From positions 62,001 through 126,000 of the forward strand of contig NMRA01000359.1 of NCBI GenBank assembly GCA_002633005.1: a stretch of DNA of 64,000 bases. Direction: 5' to 3'. Positions 54,760-64,000 of this stretch are shown one piece after another (the first letter of the stretch is position 1; every line of letters starts with the position of its first letter). The stretch is from Phoronis australis. Lineage: Eukaryota; Phoronida; Phoronidae. The notes below the pieces were generated by a model that saw only the letters and a list, made by a program, of their open reading frames with translations, was not told the origin of the DNA and made no database searches. Position numbers and translations under genes: made by a program.

Positions 54760-56095
54760 ATTTCCAGTGATGTAAGCAATTCAAAAAAACACGCAAAACA
54801 ATAATCAGATAAAAAAAAATTCATCAAGTCATTCTCTGACTAAATATTTCCATCCGAGTATATGATGAGGTGTAATCACTGATCAAGCACACCGGATTTG
54901 AAAGTTTGGCTGGAGGTAAGGCGAGAACATTCTCTTTCTGGACCACATTATATCCGAATTTGGGTTCCATTCTTTGCGAGCAACCGTCACGGCATCCTCA
55001 TTTCTGGTATTACGGAATTCCGTCTCATCTCAGGAACACTGTTGTGTGTACAGATTTCTCTTCACCATAACTAAGCTGCATCAAGCACTTTACCGAAAAC
55101 TCAACAATGTCCACGTTTGCAAAATATCAAAGGTGTACCAATCTAGAAATTCGAATCATCCCCCACGCAATGCTGGCTACGGGTCTGTAAATGCTGTTCA
55201 TTAGTGGGATACTTTTGCTGACAGATCTATAGTAGTTTTCTATCGCAGCGTGAACGTACGAAAACGCAAGCGTGTAGGCGGGGTCTTAAAGACCAAAACG
55301 TACATTCCGTAGAGTGTGAAGCAAATTTTAAACTGGTTATTGAAGGTGTTACATGCGACTTTAAGAAAAATAGACTTTGATGAAAACATAAAGCCATTTG
55401 AGTAAGCAGAGTACATAAAACTCTCTTGTTAAAAATTGTTGGCTAGCCACGTGTTTCAAATCGCATATGATACCTTCGTTACAAATAAATAATTTTTAAA
55501 ATATTAATAGTAGACCATATAGCTACGTATATCTTTAATATCCTTGATGATGACACAATCTTATTATGTGCGAGAAAGTCCAAATGTTCGTATAAATCAT
55601 ACGATTGTGTTTCAACTAAACAAAACTTCATGGAGATCACGAATTTTCCACAAACTAGAACTTTGCAAATTCTGTTTATTCTATTAGCTATAAAAGCGTG
55701 TCTTGGATTCTCTTTTAAGGCCTTTTAACTGGAAAGCTCAGCTGTCCAAACCAAGACAGTTCTCTGTGTTCTTTAGCTTTGACTTCGATGGTTTCAAGTT
55801 TTCAGCTCAGAATATTAGGTTCAAATCGATTTGTTTGTAACACCAACGATTCTTACTGAGCAGGGCATGATGTGCATTCTGTTTCGAGACAGTTGAGCAC
55901 CACCGAGACGGCGAGTGCACTGATCGTTGGAAAGGCAATATTCCACATGCAAGTTACTGACCCTGATCAGCAAATGAACTTACTTAATCCACAATTGCTT
56001 CCCCAGGCGTCACAGAATGATACGTGCCTGGGACCGCAAAGTCTAAATCCAGCACTGTACCTGCCAGGCGACCTTCTCATTAGCAAATGAATGTG
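54760..56095. other. No gene recognised
   Basis: AT-rich spacer; open frames at 54974-55204 and 55872-56090 lack motifs. Confidence 0.4.
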
Positions 56096-56099
56096 GAAC

Positions 56100-56220
56100 T
56101 CAGGGGCGCATTNGCTAGGATTTTGCCCCTCAGACATTCGCACACCCAAACTGCCAAATGGAATCTGGGAGAATTTTAGGGGGGCCATGACCCTTTTGGC
56201 GCCTCTAAATCCGCTACTGG
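56100..56220. repeat. Dispersed repeat, family copy 4, interrupted by N at 56113
   Basis: gctaggattttgcccctcagacattcgcac through ctaaatccgctactgg; identical class at 61304-61410. Confidence 0.7.
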
Positions 56221-56763
56221 AATCCTGTTATTGCTCATCACCAAATATTATTTAGGCTGGCGTCAAGATTACTAAATCTTTGAGACAAAATAATAGTCCG
56301 TAATCCGTGTCGACTCTCAAAGATTAGCAAAACCTTGACATTATTACTTAACTGACAGTCAATGTTTAAATGCAGAGTGATTTAGTCGATTTCTGTGAGG
56401 AAGTGTTACAGACGATGAACAGCAATATTTCTCACAGAAGGTGGGCTATTAATTACCCATGAGCATGAGACAGATGTTTTACCAACAACGAATCCAGGAT
56501 TTTGTCCAGGGATCCAACAAGGTACAAACAACCACCCAAGTGACCAAGCCAATGGGACGGTTCCAGATCTCCTCTGGATCCGTGTCGGATCAGTAGGGAT
56601 GAAGGTAAAACACCGCCAGGAAAAATCACGATGCATGGTGTTTTAAGTTGGGATAACTCTTTGTTATAACACACTAGCCGGAATCGAATATTTCAATACA
56701 ACCACAATTAAATTTTAAAAGTAACCAAGACTCAGAATTTGTTAACTCCAAAATAATGCAGCA

Positions 56764-56769
56764 TTTATT
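56764..56769 (-). terminator. SPCS2: SPCS2 poly(A) signal
   Basis: AATAAA on minus, 150 bases after the TGA at 56919-56921. Confidence 0.6.
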
Positions 56770-56918
56770 TACAACACTAAACGTTGACAATTCCTAATTT
56801 CAACAACATTTTGACATATATTGCAATTAGACTCAAAAATGGTGGTCTTTCGATTTGAACTGGGCAGTGTGTGCTGGAAGTTCACACGCCCACCTACACA
56901 TTTAACAGTGTGTACACT

Positions 56919-57105
56919 TCATTTCTTTTTCTTCTCGGCACTAAGATTCGAATGCAACTTCAGAACTTCTGGTTCAAACAGATCATGACATAAAACTCCA
57001 TTCTCGTCAAAGAAGTTGGCTACTGACCACGACTTTTCCGTTTCCCTCTCGTCTTTGGTGGTGCCGTCTATGAACTTCATGTGAAGCTTGTATTCATCAT
57101 CATAC
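56919..57105 (-). CDS. SPCS2: SPCS2 exon 5
   Basis: Acceptor ttttaactag; one base completes an Arg codon, then [34 protein letters not shown] and [13 protein letters not shown]-stop. Confidence 0.94.
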
Positions 57106-60057
57106 CTAGTTAAAAGTAATCAGATTATAACAGAAAAAAATGTATAAAGTAAAAGCTTCAATATAACACACAAGCAAATGATTACCAACAACTACAGTAC
57201 AGGACAAAAGTAATCGGACAAAATACCGTTTTCCAATCATGACGGCCAATCCTGTTAAGAGCAAACAAACTGGTGGCAAAATTTTAATGACAGAATGGCT
57301 TAGCCGTCTTTACCAACTTTCTTGGTCATTTCTTGTTCATTTCTTGTTCATTTCGGTCATGACGGAAAACTAGTCTGACGATGAATTCGGCTTCTGCCCA
57401 GTCGTCATGACGGGGAGTTTTGTCTCATTTTGTCTGAATACTTTTGGCCTGTATTGTAGGTTTCCGAAAAATCTGACGACAAATTATTCCAAGGACAGAA
57501 ACAGTAAGTGGGACATGCGGAAGTTGAGTGCGATCAGCCATTCGGATAAGTCCGATTCAATGAATGAAACCTGAAGGTCCCGTTGAATCTGCTTTAGTTA
57601 TAGCTAGTGGGACAAGGACTTTTAGGATGAAAAATTACCTTTTTAAAGCTGATGACACCTGCCATGTGTTGTCAGCATCCAGTCCTGCTTTGTCCTTTTG
57701 TAGGGCCACAAGGAATATGCTTTGTTCAATGTAGGTGGTATACAAGGTGAGAATACCCATTAAAATAAAATACATGGTCACAGTTAAGGAATGCTTATCC
57801 AGGTGGGTGATATGTTGTAAAAATCAGCTGCAAATATCAGAATGCGCAGTATCCTACACAACTGAAAGCCCAAACGTGCTCAAACGAAAACAAACATACC
57901 GAAAATGCAGGGTGGCTGACATTCTCCTTAGCACAAATGCACGGTCTTAAGAGTTACACGGATGTAGGACCTTATAGACAAGTCTGTGTATTCCGCCAAA
58001 TACCTACAAACTATAGATAACTCGGAAAATATATGTATTTTCTGAACGTAGAAAGCTTGTCGAATTTGATTTGTCTCTCCCTTTGCCAACCTGCCATTAA
58101 TTGAGTCACATGACCATGTCTTTTCAGTAAAATTTAGCAAAAAAGAAATGTACATTATCAATAACATGACCAAATTCAACATGAGATCTCAAAAATGCTG
58201 TTACGTGCAATGGCCTGGAATACCCTGTATATACAACCGGGTACTGGCAGCTACCGCGCCTCGTAGCGGTGGTCTACGCAACTGAACATTCTGAGTAAGA
58301 CAGGTGTCCATGGCAGCGGAAAGCCTTAAAGTGGAACTTGCACGCTAATTCCTTATCTCTGGGATTGCTTGGTCACATTAGTTAGAAACACAACATATAG
58401 TGATGATGTGAATATTCAGTACGTTGAAAATTCCCAAATGATTTTACGAACGAGTTTTGTGTCGAAAATGATGTACCGTAAATTACTGAACTGCGTCCAG
58501 TAAGTATCGTGACGTGACGTTGGGGAATAACACTGCACGATGTGAGCTATGTGAGCCCCGGAGGTATGAAATTAGACCAAAGGTCACTTATTTGCAGAAT
58601 TTTTTGGTTTTCACATTTACGAGTTGTCAACAAATACATTACCGCACTTTGTTTAGCGTAGATCATGTTCAAAGAGCATTATCATCACTTCGTGCTATAC
58701 ATTAGCATAGTAAGAAACATGCAAATATATCTCTAAACCTGCTGTGCAGCCATTGTCGTTGATAGTGACACCTATTCCTCAAGCTGTTTGCTATTTTTTA
58801 AAACAGGTTGTAGGCCATTCAAACGTGTTTTAACCATCGGAAAACAGTTGCGGGAACACTTGTCAGAAGAACACAGGTCAGTCAGGAAAAATGTGAATTT
58901 AATGGCCAGGCCTCAATGATAAAATGTTGGTAGTGCCAATGACTCCTAATGTTGAGTTCTGTACTGTTTTTTTGTGATTAGTCAAACTTCTACTGACTTT
59001 GTGATTGTACTGATTAATTCTAATTTCAAAACTGCAAATTCTATAATTCAACAAAGTTCATTTTCCATTTTTATGGATTTTCGATTAGTCCAGCCCAGAA
59101 ACAAAATTATGTTCAAAACATGTGCAGCATGCATTCAATGGAAGTTTTGTTTGAGAACATTAAAGGACTAACTTTAGCCATCTATGACACAACCACAAAG
59201 TCATGATCAGGTGTAGGAGATAAGGAACACATTCAATGCAACCTACATACAAATTTGATATAATACAGGAGTCTAAACTCAACTGAAAGCCCGTGCACTT
59301 GCACCATGGCACCAAACACTTCAACTTCATGAACAGTGTGCCACAATTTCAACCAAGCAAAGGATATGAGACGACGCAGAGTATTAGCACAGGTCTGGAG
59401 ATTGGGAAGGGGTGCAGGTAGTCCCACAGCAGAGCAAATAAAGCAAACAGGACAGACAAAGTACAGATGACTAGGCGCCCATCCATCAATCTGTTGGACT
59501 CTACATAGCCACACTTCTCGGTAAGCACCTACAAAGAGAGAGATCTGTAGCGCACGCAGCACTTTAATCACGGAATTAATGGCAATCATATATCGTATAG
59601 TAGCCGCACCTATGTGTGGGGCAAACTCTCAACAAAAAGGTCAAGCTTTGCAATTCCTGCCATTGCACCAGTCAACTTGGATGTAACCGCATACCAGTGA
59701 TGGCTGGGAAGTAAACCTGTTGACAAGTGCCCTCTTCAGGGCACAGTATAAGGTAATCAGATGGTGGGCACATCCGTACCACAACAACAACAGCCATCTA
59801 TCCACGATATCCAACATTTTTCTAGTATGTTCCAAAACTAATCTCAGGACTAAACAAAATAAACTTCAACCAGGTACTAAGACCTATGAATTGTTACGTA
59901 CAACAGCACACTCAAAGTAAACATTTTGAAAACAGATTTCCAAATATAAAGACTGAACTTCAACTTCAAGTCAGTAGATTACCTTTTTAGCAGCATCGTC
60001 CAGTGTGTTCTTACAGGCTGAACCATCCCACTTGTCTATCTTGATTGGTTTTTCCTC
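56919..60057 (-). CDS. SPCS2: Signal peptidase complex subunit 2 (25 kDa), exons 2-5; first exon not seen
   Basis: Minus-strand exons 60057-59983, 59528-59368, 57776-57639 and 57105-56919 join in frame into 186 codons plus TGA, about 85% of the family's length. Exon 2 carries the conserved [20 protein letters not shown]. Exon 3 carries MDGRLVICT, then the first membrane segment and [10 protein letters not shown]. Exon 4 carries the second membrane segment [14 protein letters not shown]. Exon 5 carries [20 protein letters not shown] and a Lys-rich end. SPCS2 is an ER-membrane, non-catalytic subunit of the signal peptidase complex that cleaves signal peptides. Exon 1 must lie beyond 60057, possibly in the gap at 60535-61303. 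The intron between exons 3 and 4 is AT-AC. A second set of exons 4-5 lies at 62109-62967. Confidence 0.94.
57639..57776 (-). CDS. SPCS2: SPCS2 exon 4
   Basis: Starts after AC (57778-57777), not AG. Encodes [38 protein letters not shown] and QVSSALK; donor AAAAG/GTAATT in phase 2. Confidence 0.9.
57777..59367 (-). other. SPCS2: U12-type AT-AC intron of SPCS2
   Basis: The 5' end on minus reads ATATCCTTT (59367-59359), the full minor-spliceosome donor. TTCCTTAAC (57791-57783) is the consensus U12 branch site. The intron ends GAC, 7-8 bases after the branch adenosines, shorter than the usual 10 or more. Joining at these sites gives ...LILCVV-S-MYFILMG, matching SPCS2. No GT-AG alternative keeps the frame: the nearest upstream AG (gcag, about 50 bases before exon 4) leads into stop codons in every frame that fits. 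Confidence 0.85.
59368..59528 (-). CDS. SPCS2: SPCS2 exon 3
   Basis: Acceptor ctctctctttgtag, then [40 protein letters not shown] and [13 protein letters not shown] plus TC; phase 0 to phase 2. Confidence 0.94.
59983..60057 (-). CDS. SPCS2: SPCS2 exon 2
   Basis: Acceptor tatatttttgcag, donor AAAAAG/GTAATC, 25 codons: [20 protein letters not shown] then DAAKK. It is the most conserved stretch of the protein. Confidence 0.94.
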
Positions 60058-60354
60058 CTGCAAAAATATATATTTTAACCATTTAGGGTCGAAATAACGC
60101 ACCAACAGGAAAGTTTTCATCGAGTTTCCTCTTTTACGTAAACAAACAAGAAGTATATTTTGTTGGTTCCACTCACAGTACTGAACGGTGCAGGTCCATC
60201 ACTCACAATATTCGTTTGGTAACATTTGTGTTAAAAGTTAAAACGGAGGTACAACGGAATCATACGCAACAGCATCGCATCTTACGCACGAACCATCTAC
60301 GAACCCATGAATCATGGACACGAACCCATGAATCATGCATACAAATAAAAATCA

Positions 60355-60534
60355 TGCAAACGAACCACAAGAATCATACATACAAACGCATGAACAACAA
60401 TCGTGCAAACGAACCACAAGAATCATACATACAAACGCATGAACAACAATCGTGCAAACGAACCACAAGAATCATACATACAAACGCATGAACAACAATC
60501 GTGCAAACGAACCACAAGAATCATACATACAAAC
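60355..60534. repeat. 49-bp tandem repeat running into the gap
   Basis: Units beginning caaacgaaccacaagaatca repeat every 49 bases for about 3.7 copies and stop at the N run, so true array length is unknown. Degenerate forerunners at 60295-60345. Confidence 0.9.
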
Positions 60535-61303
60535 NNNNNNNNNNNNNNNNNNNNNNNNNNNNNNNNNNNNNNNNNNNNNNNNNNNNNNNNNNNNNNNNNN
60601 NNNNNNNNNNNNNNNNNNNNNNNNNNNNNNNNNNNNNNNNNNNNNNNNNNNNNNNNNNNNNNNNNNNNNNNNNNNNNNNNNNNNNNNNNNNNNNNNNNNN
60701 NNNNNNNNNNNNNNNNNNNNNNNNNNNNNNNNNNNNNNNNNNNNNNNNNNNNNNNNNNNNNNNNNNNNNNNNNNNNNNNNNNNNNNNNNNNNNNNNNNNN
60801 NNNNNNNNNNNNNNNNNNNNNNNNNNNNNNNNNNNNNNNNNNNNNNNNNNNNNNNNNNNNNNNNNNNNNNNNNNNNNNNNNNNNNNNNNNNNNNNNNNNN
60901 NNNNNNNNNNNNNNNNNNNNNNNNNNNNNNNNNNNNNNNNNNNNNNNNNNNNNNNNNNNNNNNNNNNNNNNNNNNNNNNNNNNNNNNNNNNNNNNNNNNN
61001 NNNNNNNNNNNNNNNNNNNNNNNNNNNNNNNNNNNNNNNNNNNNNNNNNNNNNNNNNNNNNNNNNNNNNNNNNNNNNNNNNNNNNNNNNNNNNNNNNNNN
61101 NNNNNNNNNNNNNNNNNNNNNNNNNNNNNNNNNNNNNNNNNNNNNNNNNNNNNNNNNNNNNNNNNNNNNNNNNNNNNNNNNNNNNNNNNNNNNNNNNNNN
61201 NNNNNNNNNNNNNNNNNNNNNNNNNNNNNNNNNNNNNNNNNNNNNNNNNNNNNNNNNNNNNNNNNNNNNNNNNNNNNNNNNNNNNNNNNNNNNNNNNNNN
61301 NNN
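60535..61303. other. Assembly gap (769 N)
   Basis: Run of N. Open frames across it are meaningless. Confidence 1.
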
Positions 61304-61410
61304 GCTAGGATTTTGCCCCTCAGACATTCGCACACCCAAACTGCCAAATGGAATCTGGGAGAATTTTAGGGGGGCCATGACCCTTTTGGCGCCTCTAAAT
61401 CCGCCACTGG
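61304..61410. repeat. Dispersed repeat, family copy 5
   Basis: Same sequence as 56114-56220, here ending ctaaatccgccactgg. Confidence 0.7.
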
Positions 61411-62108
61411 AATCCTGTTATTGCTCATCACCAAATATTATTTAGGCTGGCGTCAAGATTACTAAATCTTTGAGACAAAATAATAGTCCGTAATCCGTGT
61501 CAACTCTCAAAGATTAGCAAAACCTTGACATTATTACTTAACTGACAGTCAATGTTTAAATGCAGAGTGATTTAGTCGATTTCTGTGAGGAAGTGTTACA
61601 GACGATGAACAGCAATATTTCTCACAGAAGGTGGGCTATTAATTACCCATGAGCATGAGACAGATGTTTTACCAACAACAAATCCAGGATTTTGTCCAGG
61701 GATCCAACAAGGTACAAACAACCACCCAAGTGACCAAGCCAATGGGACGGTTTCAGATCTCCTCTGGATCCATGTCGGATCAGTAGGGAGGAAGGTAAAA
61801 AACCGCCAAGAAAAATCACGATGCATGGTGTTTTAAGTTGGGATAACTCTTTGTTATACCACACTAGCCGGAATCAAATATTTCAATACAACCACAATTA
61901 AATTTTAAAAGTAACCAAGACTCAGAATTTGTTAACTCCAAAATAATGCAGCATTTATTTACAACACTAAACGTTGACAATTCCTAATTTCAACAACATT
62001 TTGACATATATTGCAATTAGACTCAAAAATGGTGGTCTTTCGATTTGAACTGGGCAGTGTGTGCTGGAAGTTCATACGCCCACCTACACATTTAACAGTG
62101 TGTACACT

Positions 62109-62967
62109 TCATTTCTTTTTCTTCTCGGCACTAAGATTCGAATGCAACTTCAGAACTTCTGGTTCAAACAGGTCATGACATAAAACTCCATTCTCGTCAA
62201 AGAAGTTGGCTACTGACCACGACTTTTCCGTTTCCCTCTCGTCTTTGGTGGTGCCGTCTATGAACTTCATGTGAAGCTTGTATTCATCATCATACCTAGT
62301 TAAAAGTAATCAGATTATTTACAACAACATAATAGAAAAAAATGCATAAAGTAAAAGCTTCAATATAACACACAAGCAAATGATTACCAACAACTACAGT
62401 ACAGGACAAAAGTAATCGGACAAAATACCGTTTTCCAATCATGACGGCCAATTCTGTTAAGAGCAAACAAACTGGTGGCAAAATTTTAATGACAGAATGG
62501 CTTAGCCGTCTTTACCAACTTTCTTGTTCATTTCTTGTTCATTTCGGTCATGAGGGAAGATTAGTCTGACAATGAACTCGGCTTCTGCCCAGTTGTCATG
62601 ACGGGAAGTTTTGTCTCATTTTGTCTGAATACTTTTGGCCTGTATTGTAGGTTTCCGAAAAATCTGACGACAAATTATTCCAAGGACAGAAACAGTAAGT
62701 GGGACGTGCAGAAGTTGCGTGGGATCAGCCATTTGGATAAGTCCGATTCAACAAATGAAACCTAAAGGTCCCGTTGAATCTGCTTTAGTTATAGCTAGTG
62801 GGACAAGGACTTTTAGGATGAAAAATTACCTTTTTAAAGCTGATGACACCTGCCATGTGTTGTCAGCATCCAGTCCTGCTTTGTCCTTTTGTAGGGCCAC
62901 GAGGAATATGCTTTGTTCAATGTAGGTGGTATACAGGGTGAGAATACCCATTAAAATAAAATACATG
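62109..62967 (-). CDS. SPCS2: Second copy of SPCS2 exons 4 and 5 (likely allelic)
   Basis: Exons 62967-62830 and 62295-62109 repeat SPCS2 exons 4 and 5. Splice sites are intact, including the AC acceptor (62969-62968) and the TTCCTTAAC branch site (62982-62974). Against the first copy I count three coding differences in 325 bases, all synonymous. Exon 3 would fall beyond the window. Position next to a gap and parallel flanks suggest a haplotype copy; a true tandem duplicate under purifying selection is the alternative. Confidence 0.8.
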
Positions 62968-64000
62968 GTCACAGTTAAGGAATGATTATCCAGGTGGGTG
63001 ACATGTTGTCCAAATCAGCTGCAAATATCAGAATGCGCAGTATCCTACACAACTGAAAGCCCAAACGTGCTCAAACGAAAACAAACCTACCGAAAATGCA
63101 GGGTGGCTGACATTCTCCTTAGCACAAATGCACGGTCTTAAGAGTTACACTATCAGAAGCGGATGTAGGACCTTATAGCCAAGTCTGTGTATTCCGCCAA
63201 ATACCTACAAACTATAGATAACTCGGAAAATATATGTATTTTCTGAACGTAGAAAGCTTGTCGAATTTGATTTGTCTCCCCCTTTGCCAACCTGCCATTA
63301 ATTGAGTCACATGACCATGTCTTTTCAGTAAAATTTAGCAAAAAAGAAATGTACATTATCAATAACATGACCAAATTCAACATGAGATCTCAAAAATGCT
63401 GTTACGTGCATTGGCCTGGAATACCCTGTATATACAACCGGGTACTGGCAGCTACCGCGCCTCCTAGCGGTGGTCTACGCAACTGAACATTCTGAGTAAG
63501 ACAGGTGTCCATGGCAGTGGAAAGCCTTAAAGTGGAACTTGCACGCTAATTCCTTATCTCTGTGATTGCTTGGTCACATTAGTTAGAAACACAGCATATA
63601 GTGATGATGTGAATATGCAGTAGGTTGAAAATTCCCAAATGTTTTTAAGAACGAGTTTTGTGTCGAAAATGATCTACCGTAAATCACTGAACTGCGTCCA
63701 GTAAGTATCGTGACGTGATGTTGGGGAATAACACTGCATGATGAGAGCTATGTGAGCCCTGAGGTGTGAAATAAGAGCAAAGGTCACTTATTTGCAGAAT
63801 TTTTTGTTTTCACATTTACAAGTTGTCAACAAATACATTACCGCACTTTATTTAGCGTAGATTATGTTCAACTAGCATTGTCATTCAGAAGAACACAGGT
63901 CAGTCAGGAAAAACGTGAATTTAATGGCCTGGCTTCAAAGATAAAATGTCGGTAGTGCCAATGACTCCAAATGTTGAGTTCTGTACTGTTTTTTTTGTGA

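Larger units (their letters stand above)
56114..58978. repeat. Large duplicated block, copy 1 (copy 2 at 61304-64000)
   Basis: Both blocks begin with the same gctaggattttgcccctcag directly after N and run in parallel for 2.7 kb or more, with scattered substitutions and one indel of about 190 bases (copy 2 lacks about 58690-58862). They contain SPCS2 exons 4-5. Confidence 0.92.

Noticed and set aside
57639-57840. SPCS2 as a frameshifted pseudogene
   Set aside because: Reading from the upstream gcag gives stops, but the U12-type AT-AC sites restore a perfect frame, so the gene is intact here.
57928-58182. Minus-strand frame with CDSINGRL, considered as SPCS2 exon 3
   Set aside because: Resembles the DGRL motif only by chance; the real exon 3 was found at 59368-59528 with proper splice sites.
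59233-59589. 118-residue minus-strand open frame
   Set aside because: Out-of-frame reading of SPCS2 exon 3; the true frame gives MDGRLVICT and [10 protein letters not shown].
60452-61445. Very long open frames across 60400-61445 on both strands
   Set aside because: They are open only because the N run is read as unknown residues; the flanks are a 49-bp tandem repeat and a dispersed repeat.

Overview
The window is eukaryotic: split genes with GT-AG introns, AATAAA signals, LINEs, a Ty3/gypsy relic, cut-and-paste DNA transposons, tRNA-derived SINE-like sequences and microsatellites. The mix (UNC93-type MFS protein, SPCS2, THAP/TTAA elements, a P2RX7_C-like ORF, frequent ACATGTA words, foldback-type repeats) suggests a marine invertebrate animal such as a hemichordate, cephalochordate, echinoderm or cnidarian. 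I cannot name the species.

Three genes can be rebuilt exon by exon. (1) 1942-4988 (+) encodes a secreted protein of about 219 residues. Its first intron is phase 1 and the rest are phase 0. It has a TATA box, AU-rich nonamers in the 3' UTR and four predicted amphipathic helices, a profile like a long-chain helical cytokine. This is the most novel object here. (2) 23505-39371 (+) is an UNC93-like membrane protein of five coding exons, including a 120-base exon alone inside 12.7 kb of intron. (3) 56919-60057 (-) is SPCS2, the 25-kDa signal peptidase subunit. Its third intron has the full AT-AC U12 (minor spliceosome) signature. A 3'-terminal exon of an off-window gene may lie at 1008-1160.

Most of the rest is mobile DNA. 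6145-8075 and 9070-10762 are TTAA-flanked transposons carrying THAP-domain ORFs, and 18897-19164 is an end fragment of the second family. 19320-21320 is a decayed gypsy pol. 29908-30900 and 36721-37084 are mariner-type relics. 31038-34643 is a LINE with intact 12-bp target duplications sitting in an UNC93 intron. 34671-34967 and 36280-36679 are MITEs. 40480-42170 and 44401-45976 are older LINE relics. 47050-53835 is a foldback-like element with long inverted arms built partly of 16-bp repeats.

The assembly needs care from 47 kb onward. At each N (49881, 53896, 56113, 60535-61303) sequence from one side recurs on the other. This looks like unmerged overlapping or allelic contigs, so the second set of SPCS2 exons (62109-62967) is probably an allele and not a second gene.
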